In this document: one piece after another, positions 1-10,731 of the stretch
Position numbering within the stretch: the stretch's first letter is position 1
Layout of the letters: each line of letters opens with the position of its first letter
NCBI GenBank assembly: GCA_003024785.1
Contig: PUQB01000859.1
Location: 21,319-85,318 of the forward strand
Source: Selaginella tamariscina
Taxonomy: Eukaryota; Streptophyta; Lycopodiopsida; Selaginellales; Selaginellaceae
DNA length: 64,000 bases
Direction of reading: 5' to 3'
The notes under the pieces: generated by a model
Told to the model about the DNA's origin: nothing
What the model saw: the letters and a program-made list of their open reading frames with translations, nothing else
Database searches by the model: none
Made by a program: the position numbers and the translations under genes

Positions 1-107
1 CTCACAGGTCAAGGCTTGGGTGTCAATTTCTCAAAAATAATGCATTACCTTTAATGCTAAATCTCCCTCACTTACTTTCCTTATAAAGGAAATCTTTACG
101 AGAAAGA

Positions 108-640
108 ATTTCCTCAAACACCACCAACTGACTGCATGACAACCACCACTCTCTGGCATTCTCGACCAGCTCATGCCAATTTCCCATTAATCCGTAGGAT
201 GCAAACACAAGACGGGTATGACTCTTCAACACTTGCCACACTTGTGTTCTTGAAAAGCAAACGGGGAGGACTTTTCGATCATGTACAACAAGCACAATGA
301 GTCGCCCGCTTCAACTTGTCCATTCAGATGTCTGTGAACTCATGCAAACAATTGCACTTGGTGGAATCAAGTATTTTATAAGTTTCGTTGATAATTTTCT
401 CTTGACGGACAACAGTTTATCCTCTTTGGCACAATTAGACATGTTTCAACGATTCGTAAATGAAGATGAGGTGCAAGCAAAATGGAGGTTGTGCGTACTG
501 ACAGAGAAGGAGAATACGTCAACGACAGTTTTTAGAATTTTTGCAAGGAGTGAGGAATACTACACCAACAAACGTGTCCACATACTCCACAACAAAATGG
601 AGTTGCTGAACGTAAAAATAGAACACTCATGAATGCTGTA
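108..640 (+). pseudogene. copia-1 GAG-pre-integrase / integrase fragment
   Basis: Frame-shifted remains of a copia integrase. The stretch from about 130 translates to a LWH-type GAG-pre-integrase segment. From 297 an open frame of 111 codons carries LQLVHSDVC and KYFISFVDNF, the region around the first catalytic Asp of copia integrases. The frame then changes, and the usual spacing to the second Asp and the Glu is not preserved. Later bases (about 590-800) still resemble the HNKME/AERKNRTL and IPHIKSP parts of the domain but contain stops. Non-functional. Confidence 0.75.
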
Positions 641-1219
641 AGGTGCCTGCTTGAAGATTCTGGTCTATCAAAGATGCTCTAGTGAGAAGCTATTTAGCTA
701 GCTGCACATGTGCAAAATAGGATCCCACACATCAAGTCTCCTCAATAAGTACCTGAAGAAGCTTGGTCAGGAAAGTGACAGAACATCTCCACTTTGAGGA
801 GGTTTGGATGCGTCGCCTTTGCCAAGGTTCTTAACAAAGTAGACAACAAGGGTCAAAAGTGTGGATATGCTCCATCTGGATTTCGACTTTACCACTCCCA
901 AACTCAGCAAGTCACGGTGAGACCAACGTCCAATTTGATGAACAACTCACTTACAAGGATGAGAGACACAATGCACAAGACAATGCTAAGGGGCCGTGGA
1001 CACCTGTAGGTTGAACGTGGGATGATGATCCTGAGGATCATATGCTGGGACATGTAGATAACCACGTACAACCTACAAAAATGTCTCAACCCCATGAGTT
1101 CAAGACATGGACGATGTCTCGCCCTAGTGTACCGATCTAAGTCCTCACAAGCTAGCTGAAGTGGAGCGCCTCACACATGGGCTACCCTTCAACATTGAAA
1201 ACTACAGGAGACAAGCTTT

Positions 1220-2198
1220 CAGCCGATCGAGTAGACCACCAGCCTTGACTTGGATCATTGGATGGCAGTGATGACAGAAGAACTCAGCTTGCTTCAACAC
1301 AACAAGACGTATGAACTTGTCAACATGCCACAAGATCGTACTCTTGTTAGTTGTTGTTGGGCGTACAAGGTTCTATGCAATGCAGATGGAACTATTCAAT
1401 GCTATAAGGAGCGACTCGTAGCTCGTGGATATTCTCAGGTTCCTAGAGTAGATTTTGATGAGATTTTTTCACCAATCGTGAAGCAAACAAGCGTCAGGAC
1501 ACTACTCACATTTGTAACGGAGTTCAATCTTTAAGCTAATCACATGAACGTGAAGATTGCATTTCTTAATGGCAGTCTAAAGGAGGAGATATATATGATG
1601 TAGCCACTTGAACATCTTGGACAGAACCAGGAGAAACTCGTTTGCAAACTTTGAAAGGTGTTGTACGACTTAAAGCAAGCGTCAAAACAATGGTATGAGT
1701 GTCTTAATTCGTTTTTCATAAATCTTAGTTTCTAGAAGTTGATGAGCGATGGAAATCTATATCAGTTTACAATGTGGAGCAAGTTTCATTGTGTCATAGT
1801 TTATGTGAATGGTTGTTTCATCTTGAGCAACAACAACTTTCTATTGGCTGAGACAAAAGAGGGAAACTCATGACTCATTTTGTCATGAAGGATCTCGGTC
1901 TGTGTGACAAAACTACTTGGCACGGAGATAGATAGAAATAGGTTCAGGACAATAGTGCTCGCACAATAATAGTATATCCGCAAGCTCCTACAAGATTTTA
2001 ATATGCAAGATTACTATTCAATTCCCACACCTTTGTTACAAGAGTCAAGTTCATCTGCACATGGACGTTCTTTTTGTCAACCGACCGGCTATCGTGGAGG
2101 GCTCTTATATCTAGCCAACATGACAAAGACTTGACATCGCTTTTGCTATAGGACTTCTCATTTGTTACATGCAAGCACCCACACTCTACCATTGGTAG
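1220..2198 (+). pseudogene. copia-1 reverse transcriptase (RVT_2) fragment
   Basis: The open frame 1250-1534 reads as the N-terminal part of a Ty1-copia reverse transcriptase: WMAVMTEE, a YELV segment, WAYKVLCNADGTI, YKERLVARGYSQ and DFDEIFSPIVK. A stop follows, but homology continues to about 2198 through MNVKIAFLNG, LYDLKQASKQWYE and a decayed YVDD-like segment reading VYVNG. The domain is cut off by the left LTR of element A. Several stops and frame changes are present, so no active enzyme is expected. Confidence 0.8.
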
Positions 2199-2557
2199 TG
2201 TCAAGCCACGACCCAAGAGCAAGATAACAACAAGAAGGCTTGACTCAAGAACAAGGCAAGAGCAAGGAACAAAACAAGAATGATCATAGAATAACTGATG
2301 TTGTTGTACAACAATTAGGTCAGAGCTTTTATACTCACAACTCCAAGCTAATCTGGTCATGAGTCTAATATGGTCATGAGCTAAAATAGTGACCCTTATC
2401 CTTTAGGCATATCCTATAGTATATCCTATAGGCATATCCTGTAGGAATTCCTGTAGGCATATCCTGTAAATATCCTGCAGGCATATCCTGTAGGTATATC
2501 CTATAGGCATATCCTGTAACTCGTATCCTGTATCCTGTATATGTATCGGTCGTGACA
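2199..2557 (-). repeat. 3' LTR of chromovirus A
   Basis: Starts TGTCAAGCC and ends CGTGACA. The inner half (about 2405-2545) is a run of degenerate ATATCCTGTAGGC-type units. The adjacent inner sequence GCACCTCCTCCCTAA (2558-2572) is the polypurine tract read from the other strand. Confidence 0.93.
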
Positions 2558-2599
2558 GCACCTCCTCCCTAAGGACGAGTTCCACGAGTCTTGGGACCT

Positions 2600-5500
2600 G
2601 GTTTAGCAGGATAACGCCGATGGAAAGCAGCAACTTTGGAAGAAGCATGGAGTAAGTTGGATGCAGGTTCCCAAGTGCGATCGGTAGGCAAATAACCTTT
2701 CCAATCCACCAAGTATTGAAGTTGGCGGCGATGAAACGAGAATCAAGGATGGCTGCAACTTCATACTCAGGTTCACCGTCAATGACCACAGGAGGGGAGG
2801 AGAAAAGCACGACCAAGAAGAGAAGAAGGATGATACGGCTCCAACAAAGAAGTGTGAAACACAGGATGAAGTTTCACCGTAGATGGTAACTCGAGTCGGA
2901 AAGCTACAGGATTGACCTCAGCCGCAATCCTGTAAGGGCCCAATCGTTGAAAATCCAACTTAGAAGAAGGCCTGTTGGTGCGAATATGCCGACGAAGAAG
3001 CCACACGAGATCACCAATCTTGTATGTAGGTGCCGGTTGACGATGAGCATCAGCATAATGCTTGTACCGTTCCTGTGCCTGCTGAAGATGAACCCGGAGA
3101 TCCTCATGTACCTGACGAAGATGCTGGAGACGATCCTGTACTGCAGGAGCAGAAGAAGGAGAAGCAGGAGGAGCAAAGTCAAAACGTGGATGGTAGCCTG
3201 TAAGAGCAAAGAAAGGTGTCTGGCCTGTAGATGCGTGAACGGAGTTGTTGTAGGCAAACTCCGCCATTGGAAGAAGGTCCAACCAGTTGTCCTGTTGGTA
3301 ACTGATGAAGCAGCGAAGATATTGCTCCAAGGTCTGAATCGTGCGTTCTGACTGCCCATCAGTTTGTGGATGGTATCCTGAAGAAAGGTCCGCTTTAACC
3401 TGTAGACTCCGGAGAAGTTCTCGCCAAAACTTGGACATGAATTGGGCCTCGATCAGAAACAATGCTCTCAGGAAGACCATGATGTCGGAATACTTCGCGG
3501 ATCACCAACTCAGCAGTTGTCTGGCCTGTAGCAGTCTTGTGACATGGTAGGAAATGAGCTTGTTTGGTGAAACGGTCAACCACGACAAGAACTGCATCAA
3601 ATCCACGAGAAGGAGGAAGATCTGTGAGGAAATCCATAGAAATGGATCTCCAAGGAGCAGAAGGAACAGGAAGAGGACGAAGAAGACCAGAGGGCGTGAC
3701 GAGGCATCTTCGACCTATTGCAGGTGTCACAACTCCGTACAAACTTGTCCACAAAACCTCGCAACCCAGGCCACCAATAGTTGCGAGTCACCAACTCAAC
3801 TGTCTTGGCCACACCAAAATGTCCTGTAGCCGGGGTATCATGACAATCCTGTACCACACGAGTCCTGCAAACACCAACAGGAACATACAGGAGACCTTCC
3901 CGATACAGGAGTCCGTCCTGTATGGTAAACAACTTGTAGTCTGTACGGGAACTGGAGGAAGAGGAACTTGCGATGTCAGGACTAATGTGTGAAAACACAT
4001 TCCTTGCCAAGTCGTCTGTAGCCAACTGCAAACGGATGTCCTGTAGGAGTGTGGAATCTGCTGGAGCCTGATGAACTTGTAGTGCTGCAAGCCGAAGTCG
4101 ATCAGGACCCAACAACACTTGCTTTTGACAGTCATATGCAGGATCGCCGGGGTCGGTGCAAGGTAAGAGCGCCTAGACAATGCATCGCCTTGCCATTTCG
4201 AAAACCAGGCCTGTAGATGATGACGAAATCAAAACGTGATAGGAACTCCGCCCACCTAGCCTGTCGCCGACTGAGAACTCGAGCCGTTTGAAAATACTCC
4301 AGGTTCTTGTGATCCGTAAGAACTTGTACAGGATGCGCAGCACCTTCCAGGAAATGCCGCCACTCCTCGAACGAATCCACAATGGCCTTGAGTTCCTTGT
4401 CATGAATCTCGTAATTGATCTCCCGAAAGGAACTTACGAGAGTGAAAAGCTACAGGATGAAGCAACTTATCTTCTCCAACTTGTGATAGAACAGATCCTA
4501 CTGCAAAATCCGAGGCATCTGCTTCAACGAAGAAGGGACGAGAAGGATCAGGATGTGCTAAAATCGGAGCTGTCGTGAAGATGTTCTTGAGTGTTGTGAA
4601 TGCATGTTCTGCCTTGTCGGACCAAGAGAACACTCCTGTGCGCTTGGTGAGTTCCGTGAGTGGAAGTACACGCTTGGAGAAGTCCTGTATGAAACGCCTG
4701 TAGAAGTTTGCAAAGCCAAGGAAACATTGTACATCTCGTACAGACTTGGGCCTCTCCCACTCCGCGATAGTCTTCACCTTGTGCATGTCCATGGAAACGC
4801 CAGCAGAGACGATGTAGCCCAAGAACTCTACAGTATCCCTGTCGAAGAAACACTTCTCCAACTTCGCATACAGGCCATGCTCGCGAAGCCTCTGTAAGAC
4901 TAGTCGTACATGCTTGTCATGAGCCGCCTGGTCCTTGGAGAAAATCAAAATGTCATCGAGGTAGATTACCACAAACTGGTCCAAGAAGTCACGAAAGATG
5001 TCGTTCACCATGTGTTGGAACACGGCTGGGGCATTGGTAAGTCCGAAAGGCATCACCGTATACTCGAAGTGTCCATACCTTGTACGAAAGGCAGTCTTCC
5101 ACTCATCGCCTGGACGAATCCGTACAAGATTGTAAGCCCCTCGTAAGTCAATCTTCGTGAACACTTTTGCTCCTTGCAGCCGATCGAGAAGTTCCGGGAT
5201 CAATGGCAACGGGTACCGGTTCCGAATGGTGACTTGATTCAAACCTCTGTAGTCCACAACCAAACGTAAACTCCCATCTTTCTTCTTGACAAAGAAGATA
5301 GGTGCTCCTGCAGGGGACTTTGAGTGACGAATGAAGCCGGATGCCAAGTTTTCCTCGATGTACTGACGAAGAACCTCCAATTCTGTAGGTGACAGTGCAT
5401 AAATCGGTCCGAACGGTGGAGTCTTTCCTTCCACAAGATCGATAGGACAGTCGTAGGACCTGTGAACAGGAAGAACTGCAGCCTTGTGCTTGTCAAAAAC

Positions 5501-6415
5501 GTTCTGAAAGGAGTGATACTTGGATGGCAGGGAAGAAGGAGGAGAAGAAGAAGGAACAGGAGAAGGAGATTGAAAAACAGGGGAATCAGATACAGGAAAG
5601 GTAGAAGAGGACGTAGGAGTTACTTGGAAGGCAAAAAGATGAAAAGGAGCAGGATCAGTGGCAAGTTCATGCATGGTAGTGGTAAGAACTCGAAGAGGAG
5701 AAGGAGGGAGCTGTGATTGAAAAAGAGGAAGGATCTTGGGGGTGGAACAGAAGAAGAGTAATGAAAAGAGGCAGGATTGGGAGAAACATGTGTGGATGTT
5801 GACAAGTGTACAGGATTGGAAGAATCCTGTACAGAAGTCCGTGGATGCACAGGAGTGAGGAGAACTTGTGAGTGTGCTGACGAACCAATAGGAGGTGGAT
5901 CCTGTCGAGGAGGAGTCTTCAACACTGATACAGGAACAGGCACGGTCAATCCTGTAGCTTGTACTGCCTCAGACACTAAGGATGTATTCTGCACACAGGA
6001 AGGTACAGGATTGGTCCTGGTTGCCGGAGAGGAAAACGTGAACGTCCTAGACCTCCAGTTGATCTGAGGATTTGCAACAACGAACCATGGCATGCCCAAA
6101 ATGAGGAGTCGACCGAGTCTTGATCAAGTTGAAGGAAATTGAACAGTTGAATGCGCCATGACTGCAAGAGAGAGGTTTGGTAGCATGGGTAACTGCGCCA
6201 GAAGCAATCAGACGACCATCGGCCACCTCTACAGGAACTGCACGCTTCAACTTCACCATCGGAATGCCATGTTGAGTTGCAAAAGTGTCATCCATGAAGC
6301 ATGCATTTGCACCAGTGTCTAACAGGGCAAACTCCTTGAGCTCTCGATTATTGAGATGAATGTATAGGAAACTTGAGTGATGGAATGGTATGAGCAGCAC
6401 CAATGGAGCCTGCAC
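2600..6415 (-). pseudogene. Chromovirus A pol (PR-RT-RH-INT-chromodomain), frame-broken
   Basis: Read on the - strand, the protease has LLDTGANACF (6415-6300). A proline/serine-rich spacer follows. The reverse transcriptase (open frame 5674-4400, 424 codons) has the [12 protein letters not shown] and [11 protein letters not shown] boxes. RNase H starts with [10 protein letters not shown]. Integrase has its zinc-binding HHCC segment (TGHFGVAKT to CDTCNRSK), [15 protein letters not shown] and YHPQTDGQSERT, the three catalytic acids. A C-terminal chromodomain ([19 protein letters not shown] in a shifted frame) ends near 2600. Frame changes occur between reverse transcriptase and RNase H, in integrase near 3720 and 3440, and in the chromodomain. 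The product would copy element RNA to DNA and insert it, but this copy looks inactive. Confidence 0.88.
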
Positions 6416-6436
6416 CTACGTCCAACTTCGTGGCTC

Positions 6437-7412
6437 CTAAACGAAGTGAACATTGAAGTTTTCCGACTGAACTTCAGCTTCAACTTCACGCGTCTTGAAC
6501 TTCCTGGCTTTAATAGGACATTCCGCCGCCTTGTGTCCTGCTTCACCACAATACAAACATAGATTCTCACTGCGGCGACGTTGCTTCTCAGCAGCGGAAA
6601 GTGGGCCACGCTTGTATTTCTCAACCTCCATAGGAACTACTCCAGAAGGTGTCGCAGAAGTATGTACCACAGCTGCAGGATTGGTTTGCAGGAACTGCTG
6701 ACGGGATTTTTCCTGACGACGCTCGAACAAGCGGTTGTCGCAGCGAACGGCCTGTTGCATGATCTCCGCTAATGTTTGGGCATCCGGTAACGAAAGGAGA
6801 AGGTCCTTCACATCATCCCTCAACCCAAAACGGAAGTGTTCAATCAATGCAGTCTCGTCCCATGGAATGTTCGTGCAAAGTTGCTGAAATTCGGATGCAT
6901 AAACGGAAGCTGGTCGAGATCCTTGTGTGAGCTTTCGTAACTTCGTGCATGCGGAACGGTACTTATCGGGATCTCCAAAGCAAGCTTCAAAGGCAGCCAC
7001 GAAACCTTCAAAGTCTTCCATCAATGGGTCGTCACGTTCCAGCAAAGGGGCAACCCAAGCCCGTGGAGATCCAACTAGTAGGGATGCCAAAAGGCCAACC
7101 TTTTGTGCATCAGTCGAGTAGCGGCGTGGTTGCATGCATCAAAAGCCTAATCTGATTCAGGAACCCTTGGAAATCGGCACGATTGCCATTGAACTTTTCT
7201 GGCATGCTAATCTTCGGCTCCGAAGAAGTGTTCGATGTAGAGGAAATCACGGATGCTTGAGAGAGAGCCTGTGCAGCAGCCTTGGAGGATGCATCAGCAG
7301 CTGCATGCGCCGCGTTGGTGGAACCTTGCAGATCTGTGACCACTTGGCGCAAAGTGGCTAGCTCATGAAGCAATATTTGGTGCTCGCGTTGAAATTGCTC
7401 AAAATCGGCCAT
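6437..7412 (-). pseudogene. Chromovirus A gag, frame-broken
   Basis: Starts at MADFEQFQREHQ (7412 on the - strand). It has a coiled-coil-like alanine-rich segment, then the retrotransposon capsid region (WVAPLLERDDPL, FEACFGDPDKY, LRKLTQGSRP, FGLRDDVKDLL), a basic stretch, and one CCHC zinc knuckle [15 protein letters not shown]. It ends NVHFV followed by a stop at 6437. A small deletion near 7125-7140 shifts the frame, so the first 94 codons and the rest are in different frames. The gag of element B is uninterrupted and shows what is missing here. Function: the particle shell and RNA binding. Confidence 0.88.
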
Positions 7413-7512
7413 GATCTATGAAAGAAAAAAAAAAGGAGAAAAACGAAGGAGAAGAATCAAGGAAAAAAAAGTAGCTGAAAATCGAAAAGCTATGAAAGAG
7501 TTACTATCAAAC

Positions 7513-7861
7513 TGTCAAGCCACGACCAAGAGCAAGATAACAACAAGAAGGCTTGACTCAAGAACAAGGCAAGAGCAAGGAACAGAACAAGAACAAACAA
7601 GAATGATCGTAGAATGACTGGTGTTGATAGTAACTGATTGTACAACAATTAGGTCGGAGCTTTTATACTCACAACTCCAAGCTAATCTGGTCATGAGTCT
7701 AATATGGTCATGAGCTAAAAATAGTGACCCTTATCCTTTAGGCATATCCTGTAGTATATCCTATAGGCATATCCTGTAGGAATATCCTGTAGGATATCTA
7801 TATACCTGTAGGTATATCTATAGCATATCCTGTAAGACATATCCTGTATCGGGTCGTGACA
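7513..7861 (-). repeat. 5' LTR of chromovirus A
   Basis: Matches the 2199-2557 LTR. On the - strand it carries a TATA-like TATAAAAG (complement near 7660-7668), followed about 31 nt later by CAGTTACTATCAA (complement 7624-7636), the predicted start of the RNA. The PBS-like AGTTACTATCAA (7499-7510 on the + strand) lies 2 nt inside the LTR boundary. Confidence 0.93.
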
Positions 7862-8376
7862 GGGAGATGGCAAAACGAGTTCTGCAAATATCTACATAGA
7901 ATGTCCATGCATGGTTTGGTCCAAAAGGTCCGGATCATCTTCACTGAAACTATTGTATAGTGATGCAGATTGGGCTGGTGACTTAGATATTAGGTGTTCT
8001 ACTTCCGGTATATGTGCATGATCACTGGTGCACATGTTTCCTGGTTCAGCAAGAAGCAGTCCACTGTCGCTCTTTCAAGTGCAGAAGTAGAATATTATGG
8101 CAGCTGGGAATGCAGTTCATGAGATCATATGGTTAAGGCGCCTTCTTCAAGAATTGCATCAACATGCATTAGAAGGAACGAGCTTATTCTGTGACAACCA
8201 GACTGCGATTGCTATGTCCAAAAACCCAGTGTTTCATTCAAGGACCAAGCACATTAGGTGATCGTAAAGTTCATTCCTTCTCTTCAGCAGTTGGCTGAAC
8301 CACTCTTTTTGAGAACAGATTTGTCAAGCTAAGGGAGACACTCGGAATACTTTCCCAACTCAGCTTTAAGGGGGAG
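7862..8376 (+). pseudogene. copia-1 RNase H C-terminal fragment
   Basis: Continuation of copia-1 beyond element A. It translates to SDADWAGD, then after stops LSSAEVEYYG-like and HEIIWLRRLLQELHQ, then LFCDNQTAIAMSKNPVFHSRTKHI, which is the copia RNase H C-terminal signature. The polypurine tract is at its end. This shows that 1-2198 and 7862-8376 were one element before A inserted. Confidence 0.85.
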
Positions 8377-8780
8377 TGTTGGAGAATAATGAAGAAACGA
8401 TCTCAGGATCAAGAAGTTGAGATAGAAATATGATCCGTTAAAAATAGCAGTAGTTTTATTAATGTATTATCGACTTTGAGTCTAGTCTAGGCTATACCAG
8501 TTGGAAGAGCATTTGTGTGGTAGTCATATCCCAACACCTTACAAGGTGCACGTGCACACGTGCGTGAGCGTGGGCGTTTAACATTTGATTTTCTTATCAG
8601 GTGCTTATAAATCCAAATCTTTATGACTTAACTCACTCGTTATGCTGAATGAAGTGCCTATTGGGGAGCTGTTGTAATTATTTGGATAAAGGGAAAATAT
8701 TTTCCATGTAAATTCTTCGATTGCTTCAGTACAAAGAACACGGCAAGCTTTTAATTTACACACCACGCACGCATGGATGC
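8377..8780 (+). repeat. Probable 3' LTR of copia-1 (right end uncertain)
   Basis: Begins TGTTGGAGAATAATG immediately after the polypurine tract. The partner LTR is outside the window, so the right end cannot be fixed by comparison. Confidence 0.55.
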
Positions 8781-8981
8781 ACTCATGCACACGCACACCC
8801 CCAATTTAGAACATATATATTAAAGCATGCACATGTATTCATGCTCTGAAACCAAAACAAGTTTAAACTGCCTGAGTACACAGGCATATAACAACGTGTG
8901 GTACACGCCACGAATATTCTTAAGTATAGTTGGCCATCAGAACCGTCTGATTTGGGTTTTCCCTATATGCCGTCAGCTATC

Positions 8982-8991
8982 TATATATAAA
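8982..8991 (+). promoter_or_regulatory. TATA box of the 9.08 kb gene
   Basis: TATATATAAA, about 47 bp before an ATG at 9029 and 100 bp before the in-frame ATG at 9082. The position suits a start of transcription near 9015. Confidence 0.55.
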
Positions 8992-9081
8992 GCCAATTAG
9001 GCCTCTACAACGCTAAAAAGGGTTGATCATGGATCACGAGAGGTGGCGCGGGAGTGGCAGGATCAAGAGAGCAAGGAGGAG

Positions 9082-9699
9082 ATGGAGCGGAAGAGGCGTG
9101 CAATGAACGTAGTGATGGAGGGACGCGGGACTGATAGGGAAATTGATGGAGATCGCCGGCTGGAGAGTCTGCAGAGAGCAGTGAACTGGTACTTCAAGCA
9201 GATGGACATAGACGACAGTACGATCAAAGTCGTTCGCAGCATCCCGAACACCAATAAGGTAGTCCTCAAGTGTTCCAGGCTCGAAGACAAGGAAGCGCTT
9301 CTCAGTCGGGAGATGAGGTTCATTGCTCGGAGAAAGGGAATTACAAGAAGTTTTCTTCCTGATTTTACCAAGCAGCAGTGGGGAAGAGGAACGTCAGGAG
9401 CGGCGAAAACGCATGCTGTATTTGAAGGGAGCGCCAGAGTGGAGGATGAGGAAGGTAACGAGCGTCCGGCGGATGATCATGTTGACTACTTTCTGTACGA
9501 GCTTCTGGAACTTGCTGATGAGGTTGAGATCAGCGATGTTAACTGGTTCAACTATAGCGAGCCATTAAAGCCTGGGGTTCCTAAGTCTATTGAGGTTGTC
9601 TTCAAGGATGAAGAAGCCAAACAGACTGTGTTGGATGCTTGGAAGGGGCGACTCAGGAAGTTTTGGTACAGGTTGGAAGAGCCAAAGATTTTTAATTAG
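9082..9699 (+). CDS. Unrecognised charged protein with two similar alpha/beta segments
   Basis: I do not recognise this protein. It is an uninterrupted frame of 205 codons from the first in-frame ATG. The same frame is open back to 9001 without an ATG. A better-placed ATG at 9029, just after the TATA box, is one base out of frame, so the true start may be there if one base is miscalled. The N-terminus is rich in E, K and R (coiled-coil-like). Residues about 20-95 (from VMEGRG through VVLKCSRLEDKEALL) and about 130-195 (from YFLYELLEL through IEVVFKDEEAKQTVL) look like two copies of one fold: helix, strand, loop, strand ending VVLK/EVVFK, then D/E-rich helix. This vaguely resembles nucleic-acid-binding domains of LINE ORF1 proteins, but no reverse transcriptase lies nearby. 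No signal peptide or membrane segment. Confidence 0.6.
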   Translation: MERKRRAMNVVMEGRGTDREIDGDRRLESLQRAVNWYFKQMDIDDSTIKVVRSIPNTNKVVLKCSRLEDKEALLSREMRFIARRKGITRSFLPDFTKQQWGRGTSGAAKTHAVFEGSARVEDEEGNERPADDHVDYFLYELLELADEVEISDVNWFNYSEPLKPGVPKSIEVVFKDEEAKQTVLDAWKGRLRKFWYRLEEPKIFN

Positions 9700-10331
9700 T
9701 ATCAGTTAGTATCAAATAAATGAGAACTGTGTTTATTATTGTGCATCTGCGTGTACGTTAATTAAGATATATTGCTCTTAACGAGAGAGAATTGTATTTG
9801 TATATATATAAACTGATTTAGGTAAGACTGCAACTCATGATCAAAATAATCAAAGTTTACTTTTAAGTACGTTGTGAAGCACTAAATATATAAAAATGAG
9901 CCCCGTCGTAACTTTCTTCACAATATTTATTATGTGGTGGATTGATTAAAAGTAATAAGTATATAAATCCGGTGATTAGCTAGAAGAACACATAAGTAAA
10001 CGCGCACACGTTCAAAGTTGACGTTTTGGAAGGCGTAGATGTTTCAAAGACTTGATAATTTTATAAATTTAAGTTTAAAGATAAGTGACTACATAGACTC
10101 TATAACTATGCAATTAAATATGAGAATTTCCTTGTAGCCTTCCCTGCCTGTTTGACCAAAGGTAAAAACGCTGTAGTGTTGCATAATGTCGCGTTTGTGT
10201 ATACGTATACAAAACATACAGGTGTTCATTGTACATGTTACCATAGTTGTTTAATCTTTCTGTGCTACATGTCATGGTTGTTCTTGCGCCGGCTTAGTCA
10301 GGTGTGTGTGTGTGTGCACGTGTGTAAAGGG
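9700..10331. other. Intergenic, AT-rich, with a kinase-locus relic
   Basis: No gene seen. Bases about 9985-10115 resemble 11960-12110 (shared TGCACACGTTCAAA-type, TTGACGTTTTGGA-type and AAGTGACTACATAGA words), that is, the 3' flank of the receptor-kinase relic. A GT-rich run at 10298-10325 precedes the next promoter. Confidence 0.5.
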
Positions 10332-10340
10332 TATTATAAA
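10332..10340 (+). promoter_or_regulatory. TATA box of the LTP-like gene
   Basis: TATTATAAA, 74 bp upstream of the ATG at 10414, within normal range for a plant promoter. A second TTTATA-like site is at about 10358. Confidence 0.5.
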
Positions 10341-10413
10341 TTTACACCTTCATCTGCTTTATACACACTAGGCTATCTTGCTAAGTTCTCAAAGGTTCCT
10401 CTCTCTATATACC

Positions 10414-10731
10414 ATGGTTAAGTCTGCTTCGAGCTGTTGTCTTCTACTGCTTGCACTCATCTTGTTACAAATGTTGCAAAGTATTTGGGGCGAGTGTAAT
10501 CGAGTGGAAATCTACGCTAAAGGTGTTCCTTGTGTACAAGATGGAACCATCATGAGCAGGCCAAGCTCGCAATGTTGCAGGGCTGTTAGGGTGATGTCTC
10601 CAGATTGCTTATGCAGCATGCTGATTGGTTCCAAGGGCACCAAAGCACAGTCCACCATGGATACATATATCAGAAAATGCAAGCTTCAAGTTCCTTCCAA
10701 TATCAAGTGTGGTAAACCAGTGAAATCTTGA
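10414..10731 (+). CDS. Secreted 8-cysteine lipid-transfer-like protein
   Basis: An intron-less frame of 105 residues. The start at 10414 is chosen because ACCATGG is a strong context and the 12 residues upstream would spoil the signal peptide. Residues 1-26 are a clear signal peptide (CCLLLLALILLQML core). The mature part has exactly eight cysteines in the plant 8-cysteine order: C-X11-C-X13-CC-X9-CXC-X21-C-X9-C. This is the four-disulfide helical fold of non-specific lipid-transfer proteins and DIR1-like proteins. Family role: binding lipids in the apoplast, in cuticle formation or defence signalling; the ligand cannot be read from sequence. The gene appears intact, with TATA box and short leader. 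It sits between two pieces resembling the flank of the kinase relic. Confidence 0.9.
   Translation: MVKSASSCCLLLLALILLQMLQSIWGECNRVEIYAKGVPCVQDGTIMSRPSSQCCRAVRVMSPDCLCSMLIGSKGTKAQSTMDTYIRKCKLQVPSNIKCGKPVKS

Larger units (their letters stand above)
2199..7861 (-). mobile_element. Chromovirus A (Ty3-gypsy, chromodomain), - strand, inserted in copia-1
   Basis: A complete 5.66 kb gypsy element on the - strand, bounded by TGTCAAGCC and GGTCGTGACA ends. The flanks are GGTAG (2194-2198) and GGGAG (7862-7866), a 5-bp target duplication with one mismatch. Order on the - strand: 5' LTR, self-priming-type PBS, gag, protease, reverse transcriptase, RNase H, integrase, chromodomain, polypurine tract, 3' LTR. 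LTR lengths (359 and 349 bp) differ by small indels in their TATCCTGTA-rich part. Coding parts are interrupted by several frame changes, so this copy is probably inactive. It belongs to the same family as B and C. Confidence 0.93.
1..8376 (+). mobile_element. Ty1-copia relic (copia-1), split by chromovirus A
   Basis: A decayed + strand Ty1-copia element enters from the left edge, so its 5' LTR and gag lie outside the window. Its order is GAG-pre-integrase/integrase (about 110-640), reverse transcriptase (about 1220-2198), then RNase H resuming at 7862 after the inserted gypsy element A (2199-7861). Copia order (integrase before reverse transcriptase) is visible. A purine tract (AAGGGGGAG) at 8368-8376 precedes TGTTGG, which marks the 3' LTR. 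Many stops and frame changes show it is dead. Confidence 0.85.

Noticed and set aside
2405-2545. Regularly spaced TATCCTGTAGG units resembling a CRISPR-like or satellite array
   Set aside because: They lie inside gypsy LTRs, recur in every LTR of the family, and have no unique spacers of constant length. They are LTR-internal degenerate repeats.
5462-5716. Arg/Lys-rich 84-codon frame on the + strand (also 35503-35757)
   Set aside because: It is the antisense of the P/S-rich spacer between protease and reverse transcriptase in elements A and C.
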